From: an uncultured Clostridia bacterium
GTDB taxonomy: Bacteria > Bacillota > Clostridia > Christensenellales > Borkfalkiaceae
Assembly: GCA_947627065.1 (NCBI GenBank)
Contig: CANQUN010000002.1
Location: 25,954 to 89,953, forward strand
Direction of reading: 5' to 3'
Length of the DNA: 64,000 bases
Shown: positions 51,745 through 61,823 of the stretch, piece after piece
Numbering within the stretch: the first letter of the stretch is position 1
Layout of the letters: each line of letters starts with the position of its first letter
Made by a program: the position numbers and the translations under genes
The notes under the pieces: generated by a model
Databases searched by the model: none
The model's input: the letters and a program-made list of their open reading frames with translations, nothing else
Told to the model about the DNA's origin: nothing

Positions 51745-51773
51745 TTGACGGAGATAAATGTTTTATGTATAAT
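51745..51773 (+). promoter_or_regulatory. Promoter of the surface-protein/ABC/CPBP operon
   Basis: -35 TTGACG (51745-51750), 17-bp spacer, -10 TATAAT (51768-51773). It is among the best sigma-A-type matches in the window and should drive the genes from 51923 to 60969. Confidence 0.82.
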
Positions 51774-51922
51774 AGAGTATATTATATCTGTAATTACACC
51801 CGCCCGCCCGCGAGGGATACTTACCGAAAATCCAACGGGCGGACAGACCAACCCGCCCGCTCAACACGACCCAACAACATTACACGGGCGGACAAACACC
51901 AATTTACGTTCAGGAGGCCAAG

Positions 51923-54900
51923 ATGAACAAGCGTATTCTCACCTTGCTCACCGCCGTTACCGTTTTCTTTGCGGCGGCGGGCATAACCGCATTTGCGGTT
52001 TCTTACGCCGAGGAGCCGACCCTCATCACCACGAGGGAGGGACTGCTTGCCATAAACGACACGGACGGCAACTACAAACTCGGCGGCGACATCGTACTTA
52101 ACAAAAACGACAGAATCGAGTTTTTCCGCGGAACGCTCGACGGCGACGGCCATTCCATAACCGTTGACAACAACTGCGGGCTTTTCTGTTACCTCGGCGG
52201 CGTGCCCGGAGACAATCCGCCCAAAACCATTACTTACGTGGCGACCGCCGTCGTCAGTAATCTCACCGTCAAGGGCACCGTGTCGGGCAACTCGCAGGTG
52301 GGCGGCGTTGCGGCTTACGGCGCGGGGCGCATAGAGAACGTGCGGATGGAAGCCGACGTTTCTTCCACTTCCAACCACTACGTTGCGGGCATAGCCAACT
52401 GTGCCCAAAAGGCCGTTCCGCTCGAAGTGATAAATTGCACCTTTGCGGGCACGGTCAACTTCAGGCAAGGTTTCCAAAACGCAAACAACTACCCGTACTT
52501 CGGCATCTTCCTCGGCTACAACGGCGGCGCCTTCGGCGAGGGCAAAGTGGTGGACTGCAAGGTGGAATACAAGTTTGCCATTCCCGAAGAGCAGAAGGAC
52601 GACATTACCAAGATAGAATACTTCAACATCAACGAAACCCTCAACGATACCGCCCAAAACGACTTTAACACCGACCCCAAAGAAATTTCCCCCGCCGAGG
52701 ACAGGAAGGATGAAATCACCCCCGAGACCGAAGGCGGCCTTGCCCGTTACACCTTAGAGTGCCCCGTAAACATGAAATCGGTCAGCATCGAGAGTCTTAA
52801 CGACAAGGGAATAATGGCAAACTACGGTGCGCCCGTCGTCAGGTTTACGCTTAAAGACGGAACCTACCGCTACATCGACGGGTTCGACCGCAAAAACGCA
52901 AAATTCATCTCCGATTTCGGCGAACGCGACTTTGACGGAATGTACGCCTACGAGGACGTGAGCGATCTTGAAATGGAACTTAAAAGCCACAAGACCGTCG
53001 GTCCCGACGACGTTCAGTCCAACCCCGGCGATGGCAAGGTGGACGTGAGCGTTTCCAGCGATTATTGGGAAGTAACGGTCAACACCCCCGCCGACTTCGA
53101 GAGCGTTGCCCGCATGATAAACTCCGCCGTACCCCTCGTTTTCAAAAACAAGGCGGACGGAAACAAAAAACAACTCAGCATTCTCAACAGCCTTGCCGTC
53201 AGCATAAAACTCGGCGATGACATAGACCTGACGGAGGGAGACGCCAACGGCAACCCATCGGAGTTTTACGGACTTGGCAAGCAGGAATTTTTCCCTTACC
53301 GCGGCGGCCTTTCGGGCGGGGATGAAAACGACAGGCACACGCTTACCGTGGACATAGACGCGCCCGACGGTTACGCCATAGGCATAATCGCCGTCAGTTC
53401 GGAAATGGCCAACGACATAAAGTTTGAAAACATTATCCTTGCAGGTTCTATAACGGGCAACACCAAGGTTGGCGCCGTGGGCTACTTTGACATGGTGTGC
53501 AACAACTATGTCAAGGGCGGCAACTTCATCTGCAAAAACGTAACGTCGTCCATGGATATAAGCGGCAAGGTAGGCGTGGGCGGAATAGTGGGCGTTGTCA
53601 GCTCCACCAACGAAGAGGTCAAAGCCTACATCTCCGATTGCCAATTTACGGGCACGGTTACGGGCAACGCCTTTGTCGGCGGCTTTATCGGCTGCGCGGG
53701 CTTTTACGGCAAAACCGACGTAAATCTCACAAATCTCGCCATGTCGGGCACGGTAACGTGCACGAATGCGGCCGTCAAAACCGTCGGCGCTCTCGTCGGC
53801 AAAGTGGAAAACAGCGGCCTTTCGGAAAATGTCCGTTCCACCGTTACCGAATGCACGGTAGAGGGCACCGTTACGTCGGGCGCCGCCATGGGCGAATGCG
53901 GCCCGCTCTGCGTGGATTACAAGACCGCGACAATGCCCGCCAAGATGATAGGCAACTACACGGGCACGCAAACTTCTTCGCTGGACAACGCGCGCTTCTG
54001 CATAGAAGAGGAAGTCAAGAAAGACGGAAAAGTCGTCGGTTACACATACACCGAGACGGAAGAATACAATGTCCAGATCGGTTTCTCCACTTACGCGAAA
54101 TTCCCCATAAAGGTATTCACGAACAACAGCGCGGATACAAAGAAAAACATCTGCTGCGACGTTAAACTCACGGTCAGCATATATCCGCTGAATGAAAACG
54201 GAGACCGCGGCGCGCCAATTGTCGATTCTGTGCCCTTCGACCAGACGCACGGCGACGGCGTAAACTTCGACTACGGCAGGTACGACATAGTGGTTATGCC
54301 TTCGCTCAACGAAGGGTATTACGATTTCACAAACGGGTACGAGTTCACGCCAATAACCGCGCGTATCATAGCGGAATCCATAGATTTTGCGCAAGTTTTC
54401 GACCCTTCTTCCGATATGTTTGACGAACAAGGGAACATGGACGTAACTTACGACGGCGAACCCACCGACGCGCTGGAAAAATTCCTGCAGGATACCACCG
54501 CCGCCGAGATAATGCCCGAAGACAAGGACAAGTTCGATTGGGTGGTTGAGTATTACGCCGAAGACGACCCCGACACCCCGCTTGCCTCCGCTCCTTCCGC
54601 AGTCGGCAGATACAACGTAAAGTACCGCGTACAACTCAAAGACGAGGCGGACGCCGGGCAGTTTGCCAAAAATTACCCGGGGTACGACAAGGTGTTTGAA
54701 GCCACCGTTACCATCAGGGGCAGGCTTGACATCATGCTTGACTCGCCCGAAATAGAGCGCGGCGAAGAAGTCGGCGATTGGATCCGATCGATAAAATTCA
54801 GCGACAAATCGGTTGCCGAAAGCGCGGATGACATAGCCTACGTGCGCGGGCACATCACCGTCAAGGTCCTCGACGACACGGGGTACAACGCTATAAATGA

Positions 54901-55204
54901 CATCAAAATTCTCCCCGCGGGCAATTACGACGTGGAGGCCGAAGCCTCGTCCGAACTCAAAGAAAAGTATAAATATTACGACATAAACATCACTTCGGGC
55001 GTGCTTAACGTAAGTTACGCTTCGTCAAGCAGCGGCTCCGACAGCAGCGGCAACAACGGCAGCGGCAACAACGGCAGCGGTAACGGCGGAAACGGCGGTT
55101 TAAGCACGCTGGCGTACGTTGCAATAGCGGCCGCCGCCCTCGCCGCGGGCGCGGGCATAGGCATCGGCATAGCCTTTGCCGTAAAAGGTAAGAAAAAGCA
55201 ATAA
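51923..55204 (+). CDS. Large secreted, membrane-anchored repeat protein
   Basis: 1093 aa, RBS CAGGAGG. A signal peptide (MNKRILTLLTAVTVFFAAAG..., ~1-28) is followed by beta-rich repeats similar to GLUG/right-handed-helix adhesin repeats (VKGTVSGNSQVGGVAAY near 112; GKVGVGGIVGVVS near 550; GTVTGNAFVGGFIG near 580). Later domains resemble Ig/MBG-like modules (~840-1040, DVTYDGEPTDALEKF). A Ser/Gly/Asn linker, one membrane helix (~1063-1087) and KGKKKQ form the C-terminal anchor; no LPXTG is present. It is probably displayed outside the cell, with ligand unknown. It heads a run of genes for an ABC transporter, a beta-helix protein and a CPBP protease. Confidence 0.88.
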   Translation: MNKRILTLLTAVTVFFAAAGITAFAVSYAEEPTLITTREGLLAINDTDGNYKLGGDIVLNKNDRIEFFRGTLDGDGHSITVDNNCGLFCYLGGVPGDNPPKTITYVATAVVSNLTVKGTVSGNSQVGGVAAYGAGRIENVRMEADVSSTSNHYVAGIANCAQKAVPLEVINCTFAGTVNFRQGFQNANNYPYFGIFLGYNGGAFGEGKVVDCKVEYKFAIPEEQKDDITKIEYFNINETLNDTAQNDFNTDPKEISPAEDRKDEITPETEGGLARYTLECPVNMKSVSIESLNDKGIMANYGAPVVRFTLKDGTYRYIDGFDRKNAKFISDFGERDFDGMYAYEDVSDLEMELKSHKTVGPDDVQSNPGDGKVDVSVSSDYWEVTVNTPADFESVARMINSAVPLVFKNKADGNKKQLSILNSLAVSIKLGDDIDLTEGDANGNPSEFYGLGKQEFFPYRGGLSGGDENDRHTLTVDIDAPDGYAIGIIAVSSEMANDIKFENIILAGSITGNTKVGAVGYFDMVCNNYVKGGNFICKNVTSSMDISGKVGVGGIVGVVSSTNEEVKAYISDCQFTGTVTGNAFVGGFIGCAGFYGKTDVNLTNLAMSGTVTCTNAAVKTVGALVGKVENSGLSENVRSTVTECTVEGTVTSGAAMGECGPLCVDYKTATMPAKMIGNYTGTQTSSLDNARFCIEEEVKKDGKVVGYTYTETEEYNVQIGFSTYAKFPIKVFTNNSADTKKNICCDVKLTVSIYPLNENGDRGAPIVDSVPFDQTHGDGVNFDYGRYDIVVMPSLNEGYYDFTNGYEFTPITARIIAESIDFAQVFDPSSDMFDEQGNMDVTYDGEPTDALEKFLQDTTAAEIMPEDKDKFDWVVEYYAEDDPDTPLASAPSAVGRYNVKYRVQLKDEADAGQFAKNYPGYDKVFEATVTIRGRLDIMLDSPEIERGEEVGDWIRSIKFSDKSVAESADDIAYVRGHITVKVLDDTGYNAINDIKILPAGNYDVEAEASSELKEKYKYYDINITSGVLNVSYASSSSGSDSSGNNGSGNNGSGNGGNGGLSTLAYVAIAAAALAAGAGIGIGIAFAVKGKKKQ

Positions 55205-55241
55205 AACAACCACATAAATTACAAAAAACAAAGGAATAATC

Positions 55242-56096
55242 ATGCAAGATACTCAAACGCATTTTGTAATAAGCGAGCGCGCATTGCGCCCGCACAAGCC
55301 GACCGAACAACCCGTTCGGCCCCTTCCGCCCGCTTCCGACGAGACCTCGCCCCAAGGCGACGTTCTGGTGGAGATAAAGGACTTTTCCAAGATATACGAA
55401 GGTTCTTCCGTAAAGGCGGTGGACGGGCTTAATCTCGAGGTGAGAGCGGGGGACATCTACGGTTTCATCGGCAGGAACGGCGCGGGCAAGTCCACAACCA
55501 TCAAGTGTCTCACGGGGCAACTCCCGTTCACGCAGGGCACCATAACCGTGTGCGGCAAGGACATCAACAAGGAACCTATAGAGGCCAAAAAGCACATCGG
55601 TTTCGTGTCGGACGACCACGCCGTTTACGAGGAGATGACGGGCAGGCAGTACGTAAATTTCATAGCCGACGTTTTCGGAATGGGAGCCGAGCGGGAGGAG
55701 AGGATAGCCTCGCTCGTCAACCGTTTCAGCATAAACGACGCCTTTGACAAGTACATCGGGGCTTATTCGCACGGCATGAAGCAGAAGATATGCCTCATCG
55801 CCTCGCTCGTTCACACCCCCGACGTGTGGATTCTGGACGAACCGCTCACGGGTCTCGACGTAATAATGATGCGGCAGGTCAGGCAGGCCATGACAGACCA
55901 CGCCGCTTCGGGCAAGGCGGTGTTCTTTTCCTCTCACAACCTCGACGTGGTGGAAAAGATATGCAACAAGGCCGTAATCATCAACAAGGGCAAACCCCTC
56001 GGCGTGATAGACGTGGCGGAGTTTACGGCAAGCGGCCGCGGTTCGCTTGAAGATTATTTCTTTGAAATAGCGGGTGATGAGGATGAAACTGTTTAA
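55242..56096 (+). CDS. ABC transporter ATP-binding protein
   Basis: 284 aa. A proline-rich N-terminal extension (~1-40) precedes the nucleotide-binding domain: Walker A GRNGAGKST near 77, a divergent signature YSHGMKQK near 175 and Walker B VWILDEPLTGLD near 195. The YSHGM form is common in ABC-2-type exporters. The permease gene overlaps its 3' end, so both are coupled. It probably powers export or membrane handling of a component of the neighbouring surface proteins (inference). Confidence 0.9.
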   Translation: MQDTQTHFVISERALRPHKPTEQPVRPLPPASDETSPQGDVLVEIKDFSKIYEGSSVKAVDGLNLEVRAGDIYGFIGRNGAGKSTTIKCLTGQLPFTQGTITVCGKDINKEPIEAKKHIGFVSDDHAVYEEMTGRQYVNFIADVFGMGAEREERIASLVNRFSINDAFDKYIGAYSHGMKQKICLIASLVHTPDVWILDEPLTGLDVIMMRQVRQAMTDHAASGKAVFFSSHNLDVVEKICNKAVIINKGKPLGVIDVAEFTASGRGSLEDYFFEIAGDEDETV

Positions 56097-57729
56097 GGTT
56101 CTTCTTGTCAAAGAACTTGCTACGGGGCTTTCCCCGTCCTCCAAAGGCAGAAAGAAAGACGTGCCCGGCATGGTCGTCTCCGCACTCATAAGCCTCGCTT
56201 TTCTCACGTTATTCGTGTATTTGTTCGTCGCGTTCGAGGGCGAATTTGCAAGGCTGGGGATTGCGAGAGAGGTGCTTGTCATATTCGTCGCCGTCGCCGT
56301 GATTGCCGAAATAGCCCTCGGCATCGCGCGCACGTCCCGCGTGCTGTTCGGCGGGGAGGACGCAAAGGTAATTCTCCCCTTGCCCATATCCACGCTCACC
56401 ATGCTGTCGGCAAAACTCGTCGCCCTTTGCATAAAGGAATTTTTCAATTCCCTGTTCTTTTTGGGTCCCATGCTCATAGCGTACGGGGTCATGCGCGGGG
56501 CGGGCGCCGTCTATTACATAAACGCCGTGCTCGCCGTCGTGTTCGTCTCGGTTGCAACCGTGGGGATAATGGCAATCCTGTCCCCGCTGTTCGTTTACGT
56601 AAAGAAGTTCTTTCTCCGTTACCCCGTGCTCGTGCTCATCGCTTCGCTCGTCTTTTTCGGCGGGGTGTTCGGCGCATATTCCTACATTCTCGGCGTAACG
56701 AGCGACCTTCTGATGGGAGGGAGGCTGCAGTACATATTCAACTCCGCAAACTCCGCCCTGCTCGCCCGCATAGCGTCGTGGCTGCTCTTTTCGGGCCGCG
56801 TCGTCGCCATGCTCGAGTCGGAAGCGTGGGGCTACGTTGCGGTAATCGGCGTAACGGCCGTACTCGCCGTTGCGGCTTACTTTGCGTCCTCGGGCTTTTA
56901 CCTCTACTACCTCAAATCTGCGGGCAGCCGAAAGAGCGGCGCGGTCAGGCGGCGGCCGAACAGGGTACGCGGCGTAAACGGTTCGCTCATAGTAAAGGAA
57001 CTCATTCAGGTGTTCGGCAACCCGTCCTACCTCGTGTCCTACCTGTCCGTCATTATCACGCTGCCCCTTTTGAGTTACATAACCCTCACGGCTATGGACG
57101 AGCTGATTTCCAAACTGCTCGGCAGAGAACTGCTGCTGCCCCTTTCCATACTCATACTCGTCATGTTCTCGTCGGTGGGCAACACCTTTGCGGGCGACGT
57201 CATATCCCGTGAGCAGAATAGGATTATGATAATGAAAACCATACCCGTATCTTACAAGAAACAGATTGCCTGCAAGGTGGGCATAGCCCTCGTAATAGCC
57301 GCCGCAAGCGACGTCGTTACCCTTGCCGTGCTGACTATTGCGGGCGTGTTTGAACCGCTCGAGGGGCTGCTCCTTCTTCTGATAACGCTGTTTGCCACCT
57401 TCGCCTCCATACTCAGGCTGGTGTCAAAAGACATAAACAGACCCACTCCCAACAAGGGGGACGAAAACGCCAACGTAACCCTCGCCGTAATCCGTTCGCT
57501 GCTGTTAAGCTGCGTTTTAGGGGGTATTTGCTTTGGCGTGTACGCCATCGGCGCGCTTTACAGAGGGGGGAATCCATTCCTTTCGGGAATAGTTAAATTC
57601 ACCGCAGCCGTCGGCGGAATGAACGGGCTTATGGCAATAGTCGCCGCCCTGTGCCTTGCGGACGCGGCCGTCTCCGTGCTGCTTTTGTGCCGCAGGCTCG
57701 ATGACAGGATGAAGAGGATAAAGATATGA
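56074..57729 (+). CDS. ABC-2-type exporter permease
   Basis: 551 aa, about 12 membrane segments, no periplasmic-binding features. The start is uncertain: GTG 56074, ATG 56077 or ATG 56083, all inside the ATPase gene. Sequence such as FGGEDAKVILPLPISTLTMLSAKL near 90 is typical of large exporter permeases where a 'LP[IV]s' loop contacts the ATPase. The stop overlaps the next start by 4 bp. Substrate unknown. Confidence 0.82.
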   Translation: MMRMKLFKVLLVKELATGLSPSSKGRKKDVPGMVVSALISLAFLTLFVYLFVAFEGEFARLGIAREVLVIFVAVAVIAEIALGIARTSRVLFGGEDAKVILPLPISTLTMLSAKLVALCIKEFFNSLFFLGPMLIAYGVMRGAGAVYYINAVLAVVFVSVATVGIMAILSPLFVYVKKFFLRYPVLVLIASLVFFGGVFGAYSYILGVTSDLLMGGRLQYIFNSANSALLARIASWLLFSGRVVAMLESEAWGYVAVIGVTAVLAVAAYFASSGFYLYYLKSAGSRKSGAVRRRPNRVRGVNGSLIVKELIQVFGNPSYLVSYLSVIITLPLLSYITLTAMDELISKLLGRELLLPLSILILVMFSSVGNTFAGDVISREQNRIMIMKTIPVSYKKQIACKVGIALVIAAASDVVTLAVLTIAGVFEPLEGLLLLLITLFATFASILRLVSKDINRPTPNKGDENANVTLAVIRSLLLSCVLGGICFGVYAIGALYRGGNPFLSGIVKFTAAVGGMNGLMAIVAALCLADAAVSVLLLCRRLDDRMKRIKI

Positions 57730-59993
57730 AAAAACGTATCATCGGTCTGATATTGATATTGCCGTTCGTCGTCATGCTGCTCGCCTTCGGCTTTTCCCGC
57801 ACGGTGAGCCTCGTCATCGACCTGACGGCGGAATTTCTCGTTTGCAATTACGACGATCAGTCCGTCTTTGAATTTGACGCCGCCGCCCTTGAAAACGGCT
57901 ATCTTCTCGAGGCGCAGGCCTTTCCCGTCAACGCCGTAAACACGGCGGTAAATTGGGAAATAACCGAGGAAACCGACCTTGAAGGCACAAAATGCGCCGA
58001 CGGAGAAGTGGCGGAAATAGAGACCGACGGCGGCAGGAGTTACCTCAAAAAGAAAAAAGACGGCTGCGTGGGTCTGCGCGCTTACGTGGCGGACAGCCCT
58101 GCCGAAAAACGCTTCAAGGCCTACCTCATAGACTCCGACGACGGGGACGCGTCGGGTCCCAAGTTGATAGTGGTAAACGGAGAGGACAAGGCGCAGGCCT
58201 CCGTGCGCGCGGGCGGCGACTGCCGCTATTACGGCACGCGGGATCTCCGTGGCAATCTCCGTAAATTCACAGAAGTGGCCGCCGTTGCCACATTCACCGC
58301 CGCGGTTTACCCCAAGAGCGCACAGACCGACCTTGTGGCAACCGCCGAGTATTCCGACCCGTCGGACGAAGGCGCGGTTGAAGTTCTTGCTCCCAAGCCC
58401 GCGGGCGACGCGTTTGAAATAAAGGTTAACGTCAACTTCGCCTCGGCGGGCAAGATAACCGTAAACGTCAACACGCAGGACGGCAGCGTCCGTTCCACTC
58501 CCGTCGTCATAAAGGCGGTGGAGGGCGTAAACGTCCGCACTTACGACGAGTTGATGTACTGCACCTCTTCCGATCACCCTCGCGCCGTAGTTCTGCACCG
58601 CAATTTCGAAAGCGCGTCCAACCTCGCCGCACGCGAGCAGGCGGGCGCAACCGACAGCGTGCTGTTTGGCAGAAGGGAGTCCGCAGGCTCCGCCATAAAC
58701 GGCAAGATACGCGAAAAACGTTCGAAAAACGGGGTTTATTGCCAATACACCACCGTTGACTACACATATTTTCACGAGTTTTTCGACATACAGGTTCCTC
58801 GATGGCCCACAGAGGACGTGCTGTACGCCGCCGTAATCTTCCGCGACAACGTTTACGGCAACGGCTACACCATCAACGCGCACGAGTTGACCTTCCCGTC
58901 CGAAACGGTAAACGGCCTTGCCACGCCCAATTCCGACGACCCGTACGCGGGTCCGCAACTGTTTGTCGAAGCGGGCGGCTGCGCCTGTTACGGGCAGGAC
59001 AACATCGGCTTCCTCGTCGAGGGGGACGGCATTGTCATAGACAACGTAACGCTGCAAAACTGCAACAATTCGGACAACCTGTCCAACTTCAACAACGTGG
59101 GCACCGTGGTGGAAGTGCGGGGCGACGACGTGCGCATTACCAACAGCCAACTCCGCAACGGCAGAACGGTGCTGCGCACCATGTCCAACGAGAATCTCCT
59201 CGTCGAATCGTGCATTCTCTCCTTCTCGCGCGAGTTCATATTAAAGATAGGCAGCAACAACTGCGTGTATCCGCGCAGGGACCTCAGCGAATTTACTTAC
59301 GCATCCCTTTCGCCCGAACGCGACGACAACGGCAAGCCCATCTCCGACCTTACCGACAGCACGGCCACCGTCCGCAACACTTACTTCCACACCTGCGGCG
59401 TGTTCTGTATCGGCATGGACACCCACTTTGCGGGCAACCTTCTCTACGTATACGCCCCCGCAAACATACACAACATGGCGGCAACGAGTTACCCGTCCGC
59501 CCTCACGCTCGAAGGGGACGTAAAGTTTTACGATTGGAAAAAGGTCTCGGGTCTCGACAGTTCAACCCTGATAGGCACTTCGGGTAAGTACGAGGGGCTG
59601 TTTAACGTAAGCGATGTAATAAACAACTTTTACAACAACAATCCCGACTCGCACCTGCTGTACAGTGAGGAGGGGGGCAAAGAAAAGTGGGTGCACGGCG
59701 GCATCGCCTTCTTCGGCGGCGGCAGGAACCTCAGCACCGTCGATTACAGCGGCCTCGATCCCGACTGTCTCGCGCTTTTCGGCGACGACTCCAAGGATGA
59801 CGACAACGACCCCGATTACTTCCGCATAGCCCTCGACGACAACGATCTTCAGCTCAATCCTCTGCTCGTCAGGGCGGCGGGCTACGGGCCGTTCAAGTTC
59901 AGAATATACAAGTCCGACGTAGAGGCGGCGGTCGCCCTGCTCGGCAAAATCCCGTCTCCCAGCGCTGTTTCACAATATGCGGTCGAAGTCTGA
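57726..59993 (+). CDS. Membrane-anchored protein with a right-handed beta-helix domain
   Basis: 755 aa. A single N-terminal membrane helix (MKKRIIGLILILPFVVMLLAFGF) anchors a large outer part. Residues ~30-260 are beta-rich, perhaps two Ig-like modules (SVFEFDAAALENGYLLEAQAFPVNAV; VKVNVNFASAGKITVNVNTQDG-like). Residues ~300-560 have the Asn-ladder pattern of parallel beta-helices (IVIDNVTLQNCNNSDNLSNFNN; VRITNSQLRNG; LLVESCILSFSREF). No catalytic motif is evident. I do not recognise the family. The translational overlap with the permease gene suggests they function together. Confidence 0.8.
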   Translation: MKKRIIGLILILPFVVMLLAFGFSRTVSLVIDLTAEFLVCNYDDQSVFEFDAAALENGYLLEAQAFPVNAVNTAVNWEITEETDLEGTKCADGEVAEIETDGGRSYLKKKKDGCVGLRAYVADSPAEKRFKAYLIDSDDGDASGPKLIVVNGEDKAQASVRAGGDCRYYGTRDLRGNLRKFTEVAAVATFTAAVYPKSAQTDLVATAEYSDPSDEGAVEVLAPKPAGDAFEIKVNVNFASAGKITVNVNTQDGSVRSTPVVIKAVEGVNVRTYDELMYCTSSDHPRAVVLHRNFESASNLAAREQAGATDSVLFGRRESAGSAINGKIREKRSKNGVYCQYTTVDYTYFHEFFDIQVPRWPTEDVLYAAVIFRDNVYGNGYTINAHELTFPSETVNGLATPNSDDPYAGPQLFVEAGGCACYGQDNIGFLVEGDGIVIDNVTLQNCNNSDNLSNFNNVGTVVEVRGDDVRITNSQLRNGRTVLRTMSNENLLVESCILSFSREFILKIGSNNCVYPRRDLSEFTYASLSPERDDNGKPISDLTDSTATVRNTYFHTCGVFCIGMDTHFAGNLLYVYAPANIHNMAATSYPSALTLEGDVKFYDWKKVSGLDSSTLIGTSGKYEGLFNVSDVINNFYNNNPDSHLLYSEEGGKEKWVHGGIAFFGGGRNLSTVDYSGLDPDCLALFGDDSKDDDNDPDYFRIALDDNDLQLNPLLVRAAGYGPFKFRIYKSDVEAAVALLGKIPSPSAVSQYAVEV

Positions 59994-60969
59994 AAACAAC
60001 ATGCGCCGTTCGGCGTTTACAGAACCCGTGAGGATGGGGGGAGTCATGCTCCTCTTCATCCTCGGGGTGGTAACCTTCCCCACGGCGTGGATAGTCCAAA
60101 AGATATTTCCCGGGGTAAGCGAGGACGTAATCATGCTGCTCGACGGGGTCGAACGGCTTGCCTTCACCGTCATGATGCTCAAGTTCTCCCACGACTTCGG
60201 ATTCCGCCAAATCCCGCCTAAAACGCACGTTATCGGGCTTTTGGCACTGCTGCCCGCCCTCGTGATTGCCGTGGACAACTTCCCCTTCGCCTCGCTCATC
60301 GCGGGGCAAATCACGCCCGTTTACAACATGTTCAGGTGGGTGGCTTTCGCCGTCTACTGTGCGGGCGTGGGCATATTTGAAGAGGTCTCCTACCGCGGCA
60401 TAATCCTGCCGCTGTGCCTTATTAAATTCAAGGACAAAAAGCACCCCGTGGTCAAGGCGGTCGTCGCTTCAAGCGTCGTTTTCTCTTTGAGCCACCTCGT
60501 CAACCTGTTCGGCGGGAACATCGGCGGAACCTTCTTTCAGGTCGGTTACACCCTGCTCATCGGCGCCATGTGCGGCGTCGTAGCCGTGCGCACGGGCAAC
60601 GTCGGCCTTGCCGCCCTCGTGCACGCCGTCTACAACTTCGGCGGCCTGTTCGTCGAAAAGGGGTGCGGCACGGGCACGGTGTGGCCGCCCGTCCAGATAG
60701 CCGTAACCGCCGTCGTCGGCACGGTGTTCGGCGTGTGGGTGCTGGTCATGGGGCTTCTGGCGGACAGAACTCCCGCCTCCGCATTTTCCCTAATCGGCGA
60801 CGGTCCCACCGAATTTACCGACCCGCCTTCCGCTCCCTCGGTTACCCCAACCGACACACCCGCAGATACCTCGGTGGACACTTCGGACGCCTCGGCAGAC
60901 ACTTCCGATGATACCTCCGCAGACAACGCAGGGGACGGTAAGGATGATGGCGGCGGCACCTCGGCATAA
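59977..60969 (+). CDS. CPBP-family intramembrane metalloprotease with acidic tail
   Basis: 330 aa; the start could also be the ATG at 60001. Seven or eight membrane segments hold the Abi/CPBP motifs: EEVSYRG near 135, FSLSHLVNLFGG near 168 and HAVYNFGG near 213. The last ~65 residues are a Thr/Asp/Ser/Pro-rich acidic tail (TPADTSVDTSDASADTSDD). Family knowledge: CAAX-like proteases process or mature membrane-linked peptides and are often linked to bacteriocin immunity. Overlap with the beta-helix gene places it in the same operon, perhaps as a processing enzyme (inference). Confidence 0.88.
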   Translation: MRSKSENNMRRSAFTEPVRMGGVMLLFILGVVTFPTAWIVQKIFPGVSEDVIMLLDGVERLAFTVMMLKFSHDFGFRQIPPKTHVIGLLALLPALVIAVDNFPFASLIAGQITPVYNMFRWVAFAVYCAGVGIFEEVSYRGIILPLCLIKFKDKKHPVVKAVVASSVVFSLSHLVNLFGGNIGGTFFQVGYTLLIGAMCGVVAVRTGNVGLAALVHAVYNFGGLFVEKGCGTGTVWPPVQIAVTAVVGTVFGVWVLVMGLLADRTPASAFSLIGDGPTEFTDPPSAPSVTPTDTPADTSVDTSDASADTSDDTSADNAGDGKDDGGGTSA

Positions 60970-60987
60970 CGACCCAAAACCCCCAAT

Positions 60988-61010
60988 AACCTGCGAAAAA
61001 GGCGGCTAAT
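60988..61010 (+). repeat. Dispersed-motif variant after the CPBP gene
   Basis: CTGCGAAAAAGGCGGCTAAT, the same GGCGGCTAAT variant as the copy in the hydrolase tail at 21314-21334. It is ~20 bp after the stop. Confidence 0.6.
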
Positions 61011-61170
61011 CGCCAAAACTCAACAAAAAAAGGCGTTTTACAACCGCCTTAAAACCACTGTACCCGCCTTAAAAAGCGGCGCACAAAACCACCACGCACA
61101 CCCTTAAAGACGACCGTAAGTACCACAAAAAATAAGGCGGCGAGCATCGCTCGCCGCCTGTTTCATGCGG

Positions 61171-61698
61171 TCAGTTTTTCTGTTCTTCCTTCGGCGGAAG
61201 CGGGGGTTCTTCCGCGGGCGCGTCGGCCTTAACTTTATTGAAAAGCAGATATTTTCTCGACAGGTAGTTGAACGCGAGCACGAGGGCGGAGAGGAAGGTT
61301 TTCACAATCCATTCGTTCCAGCCGAGATAACCGTTGAACACCTGCATGCCGGAAGCGTGGATTATGAGGCCCACCGCCGACAGCGCGGTGAAGATTAAAA
61401 AGCCCTTTCCGCTCTTGGCGCCCGACGTGTCCGTCCCGTTAAAGACGAACAGCAGGCTGAAAATGTAGTTGAACACCAGTCCCGCAACAAAGCCCGCCAT
61501 CGTCCCCGTAACGGTGGCTTCCGTCGTTGGCACGTAATCGCCCACAAACAGGCTTACAAACGAGGGGTACTTGTCTGGCGCAAACAGAAACAGCACCAGC
61601 GCCATGGTCAGATAATCGATGACCGTCGCGCCGCCGCCCACAATCAAAAACTTGCCTATTTCCCACAAAATCGGGTGTTTTTCAATAAATTTACTCAT
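61171..61698 (-). CDS. GtrA-family membrane protein
   Basis: 175 aa from the ATG at 61698, which gives the normal GtrA start (SKFIEKHPILWEIGKFLIVGGGATVIDYL). A longer frame to 61827 adds an Arg/Lys-rich stretch and would start at TTG without RBS, so I reject it, although that TTG overlaps the GT2 stop. Four membrane segments and the FNYIFSLLFVFN and LAFNYLSRKYLLF repeats are typical. Known role: GtrA-type flippases move lipid-linked sugars made by a GT2 partner, the gene upstream. The ~125-bp gap to the GT2 gene shows nothing else. A motif copy is embedded in codons (61646-61672). Confidence 0.87.
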   Translation of the reverse strand: MSKFIEKHPILWEIGKFLIVGGGATVIDYLTMALVLFLFAPDKYPSFVSLFVGDYVPTTEATVTGTMAGFVAGLVFNYIFSLLFVFNGTDTSGAKSGKGFLIFTALSAVGLIIHASGMQVFNGYLGWNEWIVKTFLSALVLAFNYLSRKYLLFNKVKADAPAEEPPLPPKEEQKN

Positions 61699-61823
61699 TT
61701 GAATCTTCTTGTCGTCCGCGGCTTTCCGCCGCTCTTTCGTGCTTTTATTTGGCGTTGCTTTGCCGAATTTTCTCCGAACTCGGCCCGCCCGCAAAACGCG
61801 GCTACTCTCCGCCGCCGTCCCCG

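Larger units (their letters stand above)
51471..51922. other. Intergenic region between lplA and the surface-protein gene
   Basis: No gene is supported. It holds the terminator at 51500-51540, a C-rich stretch, and a strong promoter at 51745-51773, leaving a ~145-nt leader before the next ATG. Confidence 0.6.

Noticed and set aside
52754..54853. 699-codon minus-strand open frame inside the surface-protein gene
   Set aside because: Shadow of the 1093-aa gene, which has a signal peptide, RBS and anchor.
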